A DNA stretch of 64,000 nucleotides from Hohaiivirga sp031546825 (lineage in GTDB: Bacteria > Pseudomonadota > Alphaproteobacteria > Rhizobiales > Beijerinckiaceae). The notes below the pieces were generated by a model. The model saw only the letters and a list, made by a program, of their open reading frames with translations, did not search any database and was not told the DNA's origin. The position numbers and the translations under genes were made by a program. The stretch lies in the NCBI GenBank assembly GCA_031546825.1, contig JAVBJU010000005.1, positions 92,658 to 156,657 of the forward strand. Direction: 5' to 3'. Positions 15,322 through 23,939 of this stretch are shown here, piece by piece. Each line of letters opens with the position of its first letter. Within the stretch, counting starts at the first letter, position 1.

Positions 15322-17187
15322 ATGCGCTTTTCCAGACGTGATTTTCTTCTGACCGCCGGCGCCGCAAGCGTCGGCGCTGTCGTCCCCGCCCGCTATGCCT
15401 TCGCCGAAAAAGAGCCGTTACTGCACGGACTTTCCAGTTTCGGCGATCTGGCACTGCCGCCGGATTTCAAGAATTTCCCCTATGCCGACCCGGCTGCGCT
15501 CAAAGGCGGTGTTTTAGCTCTTGCCCCTAACGGCATCAGCGGCAACCAGGCTTTCGACACGTTTAATACCTTGAATATGTTCTCGTTCAAGGGGCAAGGC
15601 GCGGCTGGCCTCAACCTGATTTTCGACACTCTGATGACGGGGTCAGGCAATGAGCCGGATGCCTGTTACGGGCTAGTCGCACGCGGCGTCACCGTATCAC
15701 CGAACAAACTCACCTACCGCTTTTTCCTGCGCCCGGAAGCCCGCTTCCATGACGGCTCGCCCCTCACGGCGGAAGACGTCGCCTTCTCGTTGGAAACTCT
15801 AAAGAACGACGAAGGAACCTATCCGACCTATCGGCTGATGATGCGGGAAATGGTCTCTGCCGTCGCCGAGCAGAAAGACATCGTGCGCATCACGTTCTCT
15901 CCGAGCCGCGCACGTGATCTGCATCTCATCATCGCGCAGATGCCGATTTTTTCGAAGTCGTTTTATACAGCTAAAAAATTCAGCGACGCCACGATGGAGC
16001 CACCGCTGGGCTCCAGCGCTTACCGCGTTGGTAAATTCGAACAGGGGCGTTTCATTGAATATGAGCGGGTGGCCGATTACTGGGCAAAAGACCTCCCCGT
16101 GAATGTCGGGCTGAATAACTTTGACCGCATCCGCTACGAATATTTCCGCGACCGTCAGGTGGCGTTCGAGGCGTTCAAGAGCGGGTTACTGACATTCCAG
16201 CAGGAATCCACCTCGCGCAATTGGGCAACAGGCTACAACTTCCCAGCCATTGCCAACGGTCGGGTGAAGAAAGAAAGCATCGACAGCGAATTACCAACCA
16301 CCGCCCAGGGTTGGCGCTTCAATCTGAGACGCGACAAGTTCAAGGATGCCCGCATCCGTGAAGCCATTGCACTCGCTTTCGACTTCGAGTGGACGAATAA
16401 ATTCATCATGTATTCGTCCTTTAAGCGCACCACCTCCTATTTCGAAAACTCGCAGATGAAGGCGCAGGGGCTGCCGTCGCCGCAAGAACTGGCACTGCTG
16501 GAGCCCTTCCGCAAGGACCTGCCAGAGGCGGTGTTCGGCGAGGCCTATCTACCGCCGGTTTCCGACGGGTCGGGCACAGACCGCAACCTTTTGAAACGGG
16601 CCAATGATCTTCTGATGGTCGCAGGCTGCAAGCGCGACGGTAAAGTGCTGCGCCTGCCTTCGGGCGAGCCTTTCACCATTGAATTTTTTGATTTTTCGAC
16701 GGCCTTGCAACCCCATACCGGGCCTTTTCTCTCTAATCTTCAGCGTCTCGGCATTGAGGCAAAGCCCCGTGTCGTCGACGCTGCGCAATATCAGGAACGT
16801 GTCTCGAAGTTCGACTTCGACATCATGAGTGTCAATGCAGGCGGATCGTTGACACCGGGCGACAGTTTGCGGCTGGTTTATGGCTCACGCGCGGCGGCAA
16901 CACCGGGTTCGCTTAATTACTGTGGCATTGCCCATCCCGCCGTTGATGCGATGCTCGAAAAGATATCCAATGCCCATAGTCGCGCTGAGCTTGATGTCGC
17001 CTGCCGGACGCTCGACCGCATCCTGCGCGCCGAGCAATACTGGGTGCCAATGTGGTATCTCGGCACAAGCTGGATCGCCGCATGGGATATGTATGATCGC
17101 CCAGCGAACCACCCGCGTTTTGATTCCGGCGCGCCCATGACCTGGTGGGTTAATCCCGAAAAAGCGAAAAAGATCGGCAAAGCCTGA
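15322..17187 (+). CDS. yejA: Peptide ABC transporter substrate-binding protein YejA
   Basis: 621-residue family 5 periplasmic binding protein. The N-terminus SRRDFLLTAG with cleavage near AFA (about 28) is a twin-arginine export signal. Conserved family 5 parts are YRFFLRPEARFHDGSPLTAEDVAFS and the C-terminal PMWYLG. In the Yej system this protein captures oligopeptides, including microcin C-type compounds. It heads the yejABEF order. A stem-loop follows in the gap before yejB, suggesting more stable or abundant yejA mRNA. Confidence 0.93.
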   Translation: MRFSRRDFLLTAGAASVGAVVPARYAFAEKEPLLHGLSSFGDLALPPDFKNFPYADPAALKGGVLALAPNGISGNQAFDTFNTLNMFSFKGQGAAGLNLIFDTLMTGSGNEPDACYGLVARGVTVSPNKLTYRFFLRPEARFHDGSPLTAEDVAFSLETLKNDEGTYPTYRLMMREMVSAVAEQKDIVRITFSPSRARDLHLIIAQMPIFSKSFYTAKKFSDATMEPPLGSSAYRVGKFEQGRFIEYERVADYWAKDLPVNVGLNNFDRIRYEYFRDRQVAFEAFKSGLLTFQQESTSRNWATGYNFPAIANGRVKKESIDSELPTTAQGWRFNLRRDKFKDARIREAIALAFDFEWTNKFIMYSSFKRTTSYFENSQMKAQGLPSPQELALLEPFRKDLPEAVFGEAYLPPVSDGSGTDRNLLKRANDLLMVAGCKRDGKVLRLPSGEPFTIEFFDFSTALQPHTGPFLSNLQRLGIEAKPRVVDAAQYQERVSKFDFDIMSVNAGGSLTPGDSLRLVYGSRAAATPGSLNYCGIAHPAVDAMLEKISNAHSRAELDVACRTLDRILRAEQYWVPMWYLGTSWIAAWDMYDRPANHPRFDSGAPMTWWVNPEKAKKIGKA

Positions 17188-17195
17188 ACCAACAG

Positions 17196-17219
17196 CGGGA
17201 ATACGCCGTTTTATTCCCG
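17196..17219 (+). other. Intercistronic stem-loop between yejA and yejB
   Basis: Perfect 8-bp arms CGGGAATA/TATTCCCG with an 8-base loop and no following T-run. Such hairpins after binding-protein genes commonly protect the upstream mRNA; that role is inferred. Confidence 0.5.
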
Positions 17220-17331
17220 GAACGTGCGAGCCCTTCTGCGGAACGACGCTATGGCTAACAATCCGTTAAGGCTTTGTCCGTAAACCTTTTCAGGTGGCGT
17301 ATTTCGCGTCCGATTCTTCACGGCTTGGTTG

Positions 17332-18441
17332 ATGGCATCCTATATCGCTCGCCGTCTTCTTCTCATGATCTTCACGATCTGGGGAGTTCTGACGGTCACC
17401 TTCGCACTGATCCAGTTCGTTCCCGGTGGTCCGGTTGAGCGGCTGACGGCGCAATTGCAGGGCCAGATAGCCGGAAGCGGGGGCGATTCAGGCGCTGTCG
17501 GCGGGGGCGGAGGCGATGCCTCCTATCGCGGGGCTCAGGGCCTCGACCCCGCTTTCATCGCCAGCCTCAACAAGCAATTCGGCCTCGATAAGCCCATCCT
17601 GACCCGTTACGCCAAGCTGCTGAAAGACTACACCTGCTGGTATCGCACCGAGGAGGAGCCCAAGGGCTTTTCCTGCTTCAATTTTGGTGAAAGCTATTTC
17701 CGCAAGATCAAGGTCACGGACCTGATCACCGAGAAGCTGCCGGTCTCGATTTCGCTCGGGTTGTGGATGACCCTCATATCGCATCTCATCTCCATCCCGT
17801 TGGGGATCCGCAAGGCTATGCGGGAAGGATCTGCGTTCGATTCCTGGAGTTCAACGATCATCAGCATCGCCTATTCGGTCCCCGGATTTATGGTGGGTGC
17901 CATTTTTCTCATCCTGTTCGGGGGCGGCTCCTTCTGGGAACTTATCCCGCTACGGGGTCTGTTTGGGGAAAATTGGGACCAGTTATCGACCATGGGGAAA
18001 ATTCTGGATTATTTTCACCATCTGATCACGCCGCTGCTGTGCCTGGCATTGTCATCGTTTGCTACGCTGACCTTCCTCACCAAGAACTCATTCCTGGATG
18101 AAATCCGGAAGCAATATGTGCTGACCGCGCGGATGAAGGGTTTGAGCGAAAACCGGGTTCTTTACGGCCATGTCTTCCGCAATGCCATGTTGATCGTGAT
18201 CGCCAGTTTTCCCTCGACCTTCATTGCCGCATTTTTCACCGGGTCTCTGTTGATCGAGAAAGTGTTTTCGCTGGATGGCCTCGGCTTGCTTTCCTATTCC
18301 TCGATCATTGAACGAGATTACCCGGTGGTGCTCGCCAGCATTTTCATTTTCTCGCTGATCGGCCTCATCGCCAATCTGATTTCCGACCTCACCTATACAT
18401 GGGTTGATCCGCGGATCGACTTCGAGAGCAGGCAGGTCTGA
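17332..18441 (+). CDS. yejB: Peptide ABC transporter permease YejB
   Basis: 369-residue inner-membrane permease of the oligopeptide type. First helix is IFTIWGVLTVTFALIQFVPGGPVE; a Gly-rich periplasmic insert (about 45-70) is typical of YejB and absent from DppB. The cytosolic EAA loop, which contacts the ATPase, is the region TARMKGLSENRVLYGHVFRN. ATG 17332 is used; a TTG directly before it is in frame. Its stop is followed after one base by the yejE ATG. Confidence 0.94.
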   Translation: MASYIARRLLLMIFTIWGVLTVTFALIQFVPGGPVERLTAQLQGQIAGSGGDSGAVGGGGGDASYRGAQGLDPAFIASLNKQFGLDKPILTRYAKLLKDYTCWYRTEEEPKGFSCFNFGESYFRKIKVTDLITEKLPVSISLGLWMTLISHLISIPLGIRKAMREGSAFDSWSSTIISIAYSVPGFMVGAIFLILFGGGSFWELIPLRGLFGENWDQLSTMGKILDYFHHLITPLLCLALSSFATLTFLTKNSFLDEIRKQYVLTARMKGLSENRVLYGHVFRNAMLIVIASFPSTFIAAFFTGSLLIEKVFSLDGLGLLSYSSIIERDYPVVLASIFIFSLIGLIANLISDLTYTWVDPRIDFESRQV

Positions 18442-18442
18442 C

Positions 18443-19612
18443 ATGACGATGTCCTCCTCCCCGCTGGCCCCTGCCAAAACCTTGCCATTGCCCGACGAAA
18501 AGATCGGCCTTTTCAGGCTGTCGCCGATCAATCGGCGCAGGTGGAATAACTTCAAAGCCAACCGCCGCGGTTATTGGTCGCTTTGGGTTTTCCTGATCTT
18601 GTTCGTGGGCAGTTTGTTTGCCGAGTTTATCGCCAATGACCGCCCGATCATCGCATCCTACAAGGGCGAAATTCTCTTTCCAGTACTCGTTGATTACCCG
18701 CCGGAGAAATTTGGCGATGCGTCATTCATCGATTCGATCTATCGCGATAAAATCACCCAGAATGAGATCAACGCCCATGGTTGGATGATCTGGCCGCCCA
18801 TACGGTTTTCCCATTCAACAATCCATATGACACCGCCCACGCCTTTTCCCTCGCCGCCCACCTGGTATCTGAGCGACGCGGAATGTCGGCCCACAGCGCA
18901 AGTCTCCGGTGGCTCCACCTGCCGCGATCTTGAATGGAACTGGCTCGGAACCGACAGCCATGGCCACGACGTGCTGGCCAGGCTGATATACGGCTTCCGC
19001 CTCTCCATGGTTTTTGCGTTGATACTCTCCTCGCTATCGGCAATCGTCGGCATCACGGCAGGCGCCATTCAAGGCTATTTTGGCGGTTGGACCGATCTTC
19101 TCTTCCAGCGTTTCATCGAAATCTGGACGGCGATACCAACGCTTTATCTGCTGTTGACGGTCTCGTCGTTTTTTGCGCCGGGCTTTTTTATCCTGCTCGG
19201 AATTCTGCTGCTGTTTTTCTGGGTGTATCTCGTCAGCGTGGTGCGCGCCGAATTCTTGCGGGGCCGCAATTTTGAATATGTGCGTGCGGCGCGGGCGCTG
19301 GGCCTGCGAGACCGCACCATCATGTTCAAGCACATTTTGCCCAACGCCATGGTGGCGACGGTCACGTTCCTGCCATTCCTGTTGATCCATTCCATTTCGA
19401 TGCTGACCGCGCTCGACTTCCTCGGCCTCGGCCTGCCCCCCGGCTCTCCTTCGCTCGGCGAGCTGTTGGCCCAAGGGACGGAGAGCGTCAACATTCAAAA
19501 GCCCTGGATCGGGTTTTCCGCCTTCTTCACCATCACGATCATGCTCAGCCTGCTGATTTTCATCGGCGAGGCCGCGCGCGATGCCCTCGACCCGAGAAAG
19601 ACGTTCCGATGA
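18443..19612 (+). CDS. yejE: Peptide ABC transporter permease YejE
   Basis: 389-residue DppC-like permease. After a cytosolic Pro-rich N-terminus, helix 1 begins near SLWVFLILFVGS; a long periplasmic loop with GTDSHGHDVLARLIYGFR is the family hallmark, and the EAA loop is VRAARALGLRDRTIMFKHI. ATG 18443, one base after yejB stop, is chosen. Its end overlaps the yejF start by 4 bases (ATGA), so YejE and YejF are translationally coupled. Confidence 0.94.
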   Translation: MTMSSSPLAPAKTLPLPDEKIGLFRLSPINRRRWNNFKANRRGYWSLWVFLILFVGSLFAEFIANDRPIIASYKGEILFPVLVDYPPEKFGDASFIDSIYRDKITQNEINAHGWMIWPPIRFSHSTIHMTPPTPFPSPPTWYLSDAECRPTAQVSGGSTCRDLEWNWLGTDSHGHDVLARLIYGFRLSMVFALILSSLSAIVGITAGAIQGYFGGWTDLLFQRFIEIWTAIPTLYLLLTVSSFFAPGFFILLGILLLFFWVYLVSVVRAEFLRGRNFEYVRAARALGLRDRTIMFKHILPNAMVATVTFLPFLLIHSISMLTALDFLGLGLPPGSPSLGELLAQGTESVNIQKPWIGFSAFFTITIMLSLLIFIGEAARDALDPRKTFR

Positions 19613-21234
19613 GCACGCCCCTTCTCGATGTCCGCAATCTGTCGGTTGCCTTCCGCCAGGAGGGTGCAGACCGCACCGTGGTCAACGGCGTCTCGTTCCA
19701 TATCAATAAGGGCGAGACGGTGGCACTGGTGGGCGAATCCGGCTCGGGCAAGTCGGTTTCGGCGTTATCGGTGCTGAAACTCCTGAACTATCCGGCGGCG
19801 AGCCATCCTTCCGGCGAAATCCTGTTTGAAGGAAAGGATCTGCTCAGCCTCTCCGAGGATGCGATCCGCCGTGTGCGTGGCAATGACATCACCATGGTGT
19901 TTCAGGAGCCAATGACCTCGCTCAACCCGCTCCACATCATCGAGCGTCAAATCAGCGAAATTCTGAAACTGCACCGCGGACTGAACACGAGAGAGGCCCG
20001 CGCCCGCACGCTTGAACTTCTGGAAATGGTCGGCGTGCGTGATGCCGAAAACCGGCTTGATGCCTTTCCGCACCAGCTCTCCGGCGGCCAGCGCCAGCGC
20101 GTGATGATTGCCATGGCGCTCGCTAACGATCCGAAACTGTTGATCGCCGACGAGCCCACCACCGCGCTCGACGTCACCATCCAGGCGCAGATTCTCAAGC
20201 TGCTGGCCGAGATGAAGCAGCGCCTGCAGATGTCGATGCTGTTCATCACCCATGACCTCGGCACCGTGCGTAAAATCGCCGACCGGGTCTATGTGATGTT
20301 GAAGGGCGAAATCGTTGAAGAAGGGCCGGTTGCCGAAGTGTTTGGCAATCCGCGGCACGAATATACCCGCCGCCTGCTCGCATCCGAACCCACCGGCTTC
20401 GCCAATCCCATTCTGCCGGACGCCAAGACCATCATCGAGGCCGGGCCATTGCGGGTGTGGTTTCCGATCAAGAAGGGCTTTTGGCGGCGCACCGTCGGCC
20501 ATGTCAAAGCGGTCAATGATGTTGCTGTCTCAATCCGCGAAGGCGAGACGCTCGGCATTGTCGGCGAATCCGGCTCGGGCAAGACGACGCTTGGCCTCGC
20601 CATCTTGCGACTGATTGCATCCAAGGGACCGGTGGTGTTTCTCGGCAGATCCATCGACGGTCTGAGCGCCAAGAATGTCCGGCCCTATCGCAAGCACATG
20701 CAAATCGTTTTTCAGGATCCCTACGGTTCGCTATCGCCCCGCATGTCGGTTGCCGATATCGTCGCAGAGGGTCTCACTGTCCAGCAACCCGAGTTGTCGG
20801 GCAACGAGCGCCGCGCCATCGTCGCCCAGGCGCTTGAGGATGTCGGTCTGGACCACAGCAGTATGGACCGCTATCCGCACGAGTTTTCCGGCGGCCAGCG
20901 CCAGCGCATTTCCATTGCTCGGGCACTTGTGCTCAAGCCGCAATTCATTCTGCTTGATGAGCCGACTTCCGCGCTCGACATGTCGGTTCAGGCACAGATC
21001 GTCGAACTCCTGCGCGACCTGCAACGTCGCCATAAACTCACCTACATGTTCATCAGCCACGACCTCAAAGTGGTGCGGGCGCTGTCAAACCGCATTGTCG
21101 TGATGCGCAACGGCGATATCGTTGAACAGGGCGAGGCCGAGAGCATTTTCTCCAATCCGCAGAACGATTACACCCGCGCCCTATTCGCGGCGGCGTTCAA
21201 TCTCGAGACGGTGAGCACCACCATCCCGAAATAA
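19609..21234 (+). CDS. yejF: Peptide ABC transporter ATP-binding protein YejF
   Basis: 541-residue ATPase with two complete nucleotide-binding domains in tandem. Each has Walker A GESGSGK, a signature LSGGQRQR or FSGGQRQR, and Walker B followed by DEPT(T/S)ALD. The fused double ATPase is the YejF arrangement and powers import through YejBE. The gene ends the operon; a strong terminator follows 20 bases later. Confidence 0.95.
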   Translation: MSTPLLDVRNLSVAFRQEGADRTVVNGVSFHINKGETVALVGESGSGKSVSALSVLKLLNYPAASHPSGEILFEGKDLLSLSEDAIRRVRGNDITMVFQEPMTSLNPLHIIERQISEILKLHRGLNTREARARTLELLEMVGVRDAENRLDAFPHQLSGGQRQRVMIAMALANDPKLLIADEPTTALDVTIQAQILKLLAEMKQRLQMSMLFITHDLGTVRKIADRVYVMLKGEIVEEGPVAEVFGNPRHEYTRRLLASEPTGFANPILPDAKTIIEAGPLRVWFPIKKGFWRRTVGHVKAVNDVAVSIREGETLGIVGESGSGKTTLGLAILRLIASKGPVVFLGRSIDGLSAKNVRPYRKHMQIVFQDPYGSLSPRMSVADIVAEGLTVQQPELSGNERRAIVAQALEDVGLDHSSMDRYPHEFSGGQRQRISIARALVLKPQFILLDEPTSALDMSVQAQIVELLRDLQRRHKLTYMFISHDLKVVRALSNRIVVMRNGDIVEQGEAESIFSNPQNDYTRALFAAAFNLETVSTTIPK

Positions 21235-21253
21235 GCTGTTCTCACCCAGAATC

Positions 21254-21284
21254 AAAAGGGCTCCGAACATGTCGGAGCCCTTTT
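21254..21284 (+). terminator. Rho-independent terminator of yejABEF
   Basis: 13-bp perfect arms AAAAGGGCTCCGA/TCGGAGCCCTTTT around ACATG, with T-rich flanks on both strands. It can act for yejF and, read the other way, for the convergent DASS gene. Confidence 0.9.
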
Positions 21285-21290
21285 GGTTTT

Positions 21291-21393
21291 AGAGTAACGC
21301 GCGTTTTAAGTGGATCGCCGGTTAAACGCAAAGCGTTACGGCATCAAAGAATCTGGAGTGAAGTGCGTTTCATAGTAAACGCGCTTCACTCTA
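21291..21393 (+). repeat. 103-bp palindromic repeat, copy A
   Basis: Begins AGAGTAACGCGCGTTTTAAG and ends with a hairpin whose arms are TGAAGTGCGTTT and AAACGCGCTTCA, plus an inner hairpin around GTTAAACGCAAAGCGTTAC. It matches copy B (25459-25561, opposite orientation) at about 95 of 103 positions. Length and structure recall the Bru-RS palindromes of Brucella, but identity with them is not verified. Confidence 0.8.
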
Positions 21394-21408
21394 GGGGATG
21401 GGCTTCGC

Positions 21409-22899
21409 TTACCAGAAGCCAATCATTTTCCACCACAGACCGCCGATTACCAGCCAGATCGGGATAATGACCAAGCTCATCAGGAAGCCGATTTTCCACC
21501 ACGTGGCGAGGCTCATATAACCGGTGCCGAACAGGATGGGAGCCGGGCCGCCCGAATAGTGCGTGGTCGCCATATAGAGGTTGCTGAACACACCAAATAC
21601 GATCACCGTCAACATCGGCGGTGCGCCCGCCGCAATCGCGATGGAGACGAAAATCGCGTACATGGCGCTGATATGGGCGATGGCACTCGCCATCAGGTAG
21701 TGGCTGTAATAATAGACCAGCAGCAGAATACCGAGCATCGGCACCCAGTTCATGCCGCCGACCGCCGTTCCGACAATGGCACCGAACCACTTGATGAAGC
21801 CGAGCTTGGCCAGTTGCCCGGCCAGCGTCATCAGAACCGCAAACCAGATTACCGTGTGCCAAGCTTCCTTCTCGCTGATGACGTCATCCCAGGCGAGCGC
21901 GTTGGTGAGCAGCAGAACCATCAGCCCTGCCAGCGCCGTCAGTGTCGGATCAATACCCGTCAGCGGGCCGAGGATTGTTGCAAGCGGCGCACCAATCACC
22001 GGCACGTAAAGGAAGATTGCCGGAGAAGCCGAGCTCAACACCCACAACAGAACAAGACCGACGAAAACCAGCAGTACGATCCATTCTTTGCGGCTAAGCG
22101 GCCCAAGCTCCTTGAGCTTCGCGGAGGCGAGCGCCTGCATTTCCGGCGTCTTCTTCAGTTCCGGAGGATAGAAGCGGTACAGGATCAAGGGAATGACGAT
22201 CAGGCAGATCAGGCCGGGGACAATGGCCGCCGTCGCCCACCCCATCCAGGAGATTTCATAACCCGCATCCTTGGCAAGTTTGCCCACCATGGGGTTGCCG
22301 GCCATGGAGGTCAGGAACATCGCGCAGGTGATGGCGTTGCACTGGAAAATGCACTGCACCAGAAACGCGCCAATCTTACGCTCCGTGCCCAGTTCCGGCG
22401 TCGATTCGTAGACATCCGCGATGGAGCGAAACAGCGGGGTGATAATGCCGCCGCAGCGTGCCGAGGTGGACGGCATCGCAGGCGCAAAAATCAGATCGGT
22501 CATCACGAGGCCATAGGAAAGGCCAAGCGAACTCCGCCCAAGTTTCTGGATGAACCAGTAGCCGACGCGACGACTGAAGCCGGTTTTGATGAAACCGCGC
22601 GAAATGAAGAATGCGCAAGCAATCATCCAGATGGTCGGATCACCGAACCCAGCCAAGGCGTCCTTGATCGGCAGAATACCGAGCAGCACGACAATGGTCA
22701 TAGACAGCATGGCCATGGCACCGAGCGGGTACGGGGCCAAAATAAGCCCGATCACCGTCGCCACGAAAACCGCCATAAGATGCCATGCCGCAGGCTGGAC
22801 GCCAGCCGGATGCGGAATCATCCAAAGCGCAGCACCGAGCGCAATGACGATCGCCAGTTTAAAGATCGTTTTTGAGTTTGAATTCATCGCCATCCCCAT
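21409..22899 (-). CDS. DASS family anion:Na+ symporter or antiporter (CitT/SodiT-like)
   Basis: About 496-residue inner-membrane carrier of the divalent anion:sodium symporter family, moving dicarboxylates or tricarboxylates such as succinate, malate, 2-oxoglutarate or citrate. Family traits are the many hydrophobic helices, PSTSARCGGIITPL, TSMAGNPMVGKLA (SNT-like substrate loop) and MATTHYSGGPAPILFGTGY near the C-terminus (second such loop). Start is uncertain among three clustered ATGs (22899, 22893, 22887). It has no operon partner; upp diverges 213 bases away and yejF converges. It lies inside the segment bounded by the two inverted 103-bp repeats. Substrate cannot be set from sequence alone. 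Confidence 0.9.
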   Translation of the reverse strand: MGMAMNSNSKTIFKLAIVIALGAALWMIPHPAGVQPAAWHLMAVFVATVIGLILAPYPLGAMAMLSMTIVVLLGILPIKDALAGFGDPTIWMIACAFFISRGFIKTGFSRRVGYWFIQKLGRSSLGLSYGLVMTDLIFAPAMPSTSARCGGIITPLFRSIADVYESTPELGTERKIGAFLVQCIFQCNAITCAMFLTSMAGNPMVGKLAKDAGYEISWMGWATAAIVPGLICLIVIPLILYRFYPPELKKTPEMQALASAKLKELGPLSRKEWIVLLVFVGLVLLWVLSSASPAIFLYVPVIGAPLATILGPLTGIDPTLTALAGLMVLLLTNALAWDDVISEKEAWHTVIWFAVLMTLAGQLAKLGFIKWFGAIVGTAVGGMNWVPMLGILLLVYYYSHYLMASAIAHISAMYAIFVSIAIAAGAPPMLTVIVFGVFSNLYMATTHYSGGPAPILFGTGYMSLATWWKIGFLMSLVIIPIWLVIGGLWWKMIGFW

Positions 22900-23112
22900 G
22901 GATTGAAAAGTTTTCTTGTTTCAGCCATCTTATTAACATGTCAAATCACAGCATCCACGTGACATGTTGGCACAACAATCCTTCGCGGTGCTCGTCCCAG
23001 CGAATATCAGGGCAGTTTCCACTCTTTAAACGGAGCCGCGACAAAAATTCGGTTTCCTGATGCGAAAATCCGGATAAAGTCGCCTCGAAGATTTCAGAAA
23101 ATGGAGAGAGCC

Positions 23113-23742
23113 ATGTCCGGCGTCGTTGTCGTCGACCACCCGCTTGTGCAGCACAAGCTGACCCTGATGCGTGACAAGGAGCGCTCCACCCAGAGCTTCC
23201 GGGCGCTTGCCAATGAAATTGGCATGTTGCTCTGCTATGAAGTGACGCGTGATCTCCCCCTTGAACTCGTTGATATCGAAACGCCAATCACCCCCATGCG
23301 TGCGCCGAAGCTCGCTGGTAAGAAGCTCGTCATGGCCCCGATCCTGCGCGCGGGCGTTGCCTTCCTCGACGGCATGTTGACCCTGGTACCTGCGGCGCGC
23401 GTGGCCCATATCGGCCTCTACCGCGACCCGAAATCCCTCCAGGCCGTCGAATATTACTTCAAGGCACCGTCCGATATCGCCGACCGCCTGACACTGGTGC
23501 TCGACCCCATGCTGGCCACCGGCAACTCGGCGGTTGCAGCCATCGACCATCTCAAGAAGCGCGGTGCCAAGGATATCCGCTTCGTCTGCCTGCTGGCTGC
23601 CCCTGAGGGCATTGAGACCATGCGCAAAGCCCATCCGGATGTAGGCATCTGGACTGCTGCCATCGACAGCCATCTCAATGACCACGGCTATATCGTGCCG
23701 GGCCTTGGTGACGCGGGCGACCGGATGTTCGGAACGAAGTGA
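23113..23742 (+). CDS. upp: Uracil phosphoribosyltransferase
   Basis: 209-residue pyrimidine salvage enzyme that makes UMP from uracil and PRPP. The PRPP loop is LVLDPMLATGNS and the C-terminal uracil-binding region is YIVPGLGDAGDR; HPLVQHKLTLMRD at the N-terminus is a family mark. ATG 23113 is preferred to an in-frame ATG at 23101 because GGAGAG is placed correctly before it. Single gene with its own probable terminator. Confidence 0.97.
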   Translation: MSGVVVVDHPLVQHKLTLMRDKERSTQSFRALANEIGMLLCYEVTRDLPLELVDIETPITPMRAPKLAGKKLVMAPILRAGVAFLDGMLTLVPAARVAHIGLYRDPKSLQAVEYYFKAPSDIADRLTLVLDPMLATGNSAVAAIDHLKKRGAKDIRFVCLLAAPEGIETMRKAHPDVGIWTAAIDSHLNDHGYIVPGLGDAGDRMFGTK

Positions 23743-23814
23743 CCGATTGCACGCGGTTTTTCCGCAGCATGTCCAAGCTGTTCATCTGACATTAAAGTGC
23801 ATCGGTGATAGTGT

Positions 23815-23869
23815 GGGGCCTCGGATGAGGACGGGCTTTCAAAAGCGCGGCATTATCCGGCCCCTTTTT
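23815..23869 (+). terminator. Possible terminator after upp
   Basis: GGGGCC-TC-GGAT pairs with ATCCGGCCCC across a 28-base loop and is followed by TTTTT. The bulge and long loop make it weaker than a textbook terminator. Confidence 0.45.
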
Positions 23870-23939
23870 CTTTGCCGGAATCCATTTCCCGGCGCCTGAC
23901 GGACCTCCCGTCTTAAAGCCCCGTGTGAGAGTGAAAACC

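Noticed and set aside
21559..22875. 438-residue open frame antisense to the DASS transporter gene
   Set aside because: Composition is highly charged and repetitive, as expected from the opposite strand of a membrane protein gene; no family resemblance and the sense frame is clearly real.
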